This document shows, in pieces, positions 63,502 to 64,000 of a DNA stretch of 64,000 nt. Made by a program: the position numbers and the translations under genes. How positions within the stretch are numbered: position 1 is the first letter of the stretch; each line of letters begins with the position of its first letter. The stretch is from NCBI RefSeq assembly GCF_020509005.1, contig NC_063014.1:868001-932000 (forward strand), given 5' to 3'. The notes under the pieces were generated by a model. It saw nothing but the letters and a program-made list of their open reading frames with translations, had not been told where the DNA came from and ran no database searches. This stretch comes from Fulvia fulva. Lineage: Eukaryota > Ascomycota > Dothideomycetes > Mycosphaerellales > Mycosphaerellaceae.

Positions 63502-64000
63502 TTAGTCAGTCATATGTGATGATGCACAAGAGTCAAGCAACCACTCGGACGAGGGGTACTTGCCTTTGGCTTCTACAGTGGAATGGGCAACCTCATCAAC
63601 ATCATCATCTTCTGATGGTATCTTAGAGTCTGATGCGTCTTCCTGGGTCGCATAGGCCCTTGCAGTCTTACTAGAGGAGGCCTTTGGCTTGCGGCTCTCC
63701 TTCATCTGCTTTGTAAGGTCCGTCATCACCTTGAGGACATCACGAAGGTTTGGTGATAATGACCTCCTACGAGGTAGTGACGGTTGTCTCTTAGCAGGGT
63801 AGGTAACCCTAGCTGGTTTGTCCTTGTTCCTAACAGCCTGCTGAGCTGCAGAAAGGTGTGGGCACTTGCTCATAAAATGGTCACCATTGCAGAGATAGCA
63901 CGTGAGCTTGCCCTAGAAACCCTTCTTAGCGAACATAGCTGTCCCTTAATAAATCATTAATTCTTGCTTCTCCCTAAGGATTGCAAGAATGTCTTGTGGT
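63502..64000 (-). pseudogene. Copia-4 gag C-terminus and protease start
   Basis: On the minus strand from the window edge: a nucleocapsid knuckle CYLCNGDHFMSKC (C-x2-C-x4-H-x4-C, about 63,860-63,905), a basic Ser/Lys-rich linker, then EWLLDSCASSHMTD with the aspartic-protease Asp. A TAG interrupts the frame just before the knuckle, and a TAA replaces Gln right after MTD (63,502-63,504). Both fit CAN to TAN change. The homologous damaged stretch is at 59,220-59,800 in Copia-3. Confidence 0.85.

Larger units (their letters stand above)
59802..64000 (-). mobile_element. Copia-4, lightly RIPed, continues past window
   Basis: Minus-strand Ty1/Copia. The 3' LTR is 59802-60035, then a polypurine-like AAGTAGGAG (60036-60044 on the minus strand), RNase H (60,240-60,600), RT (60,650-61,680), integrase with its C-terminal part at 62,185-62,406 and core at about 62,600-63,060, GAG-pre-integrase, protease (LLDSCASSHMTD near 63,510) and gag up to the edge. 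The gag end and integrase keep CA/TG and have open stretches, whereas RT/RNase H has more TAG/TAA. The 5' LTR is outside the window. It is younger than the Copia-3 it interrupts. Confidence 0.9.

Overview
The window is from a filamentous ascomycete, probably a Dothideomycete (possibly Mycosphaerellales; this is inference). The evidence is short GT-AG introns with CTAAC-type branch points, a ribosome-associated SSB Hsp70, PRP16 and SAP30 orthologues, a cluster of fungal FPFF..LP.E.RDE (2EXR/F-box-like) genes, and a repeat island mutated almost purely from CpA to TpA, the signature of repeat-induced point mutation (RIP).

Positions 1-22,040 are gene-bearing DNA. In order: a partial minus-strand gene (possible DUF6697 family), a decayed Mutator-like (MULE) transposon with perfect 41-bp terminal inverted repeats and a 9-bp target duplication (3,038-6,672), SAP30, PRP16, a PPxY-containing protein of unknown function, three tandem 2EXR-like paralogues (one intact, two broken), SSB (13 exons, including a predicted 2-nt micro-exon), and a choline/ethanolamine phosphotransferase. 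The intact genes are housekeeping functions (histone deacetylation, splicing, co-translational folding, phospholipid synthesis) and do not form a pathway together.

Positions about 22,045-64,000 are a nested transposon island with no host gene. From the left: a Tc1/mariner relic; Gypsy-1 (minus, 23,137-38,004, 184-bp LTRs) containing a full RIPed LINE-B (plus, 26,446-31,421) and a chimeric retroelement (minus, 32,189-35,065); the 3' part of a chromodomain Gypsy-2 (plus) split by Copia-1 (minus, 38,699-56,717). Copia-1 carries LINE-A (minus, 40,159-49,621), which carries LINE-C (plus, 44,524-49,057), and its right-hand LTR carries a second chimeric retroelement (plus, 53,630-56,409). Further right are a Copia-5 fragment, Copia-3 (plus) and Copia-4 (minus, leaving the window). 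Most junctions are supported by 15-19 bp target-site duplications, and one reading frame is restored exactly when an insertion is removed.

The most striking item is the pair of chimeric retroelements. The same 1,079-bp non-LINE sequence is joined at the same reverse-transcriptase position (just before DISGAFD) to the 3' parts of two different LINE families. Both copies have LINE-like tails and target-site duplications, and neither is RIPed although everything around them is. This resembles MINE (WEIRD fused to the MGL LINE) of Magnaporthe and looks like a recently active composite element.
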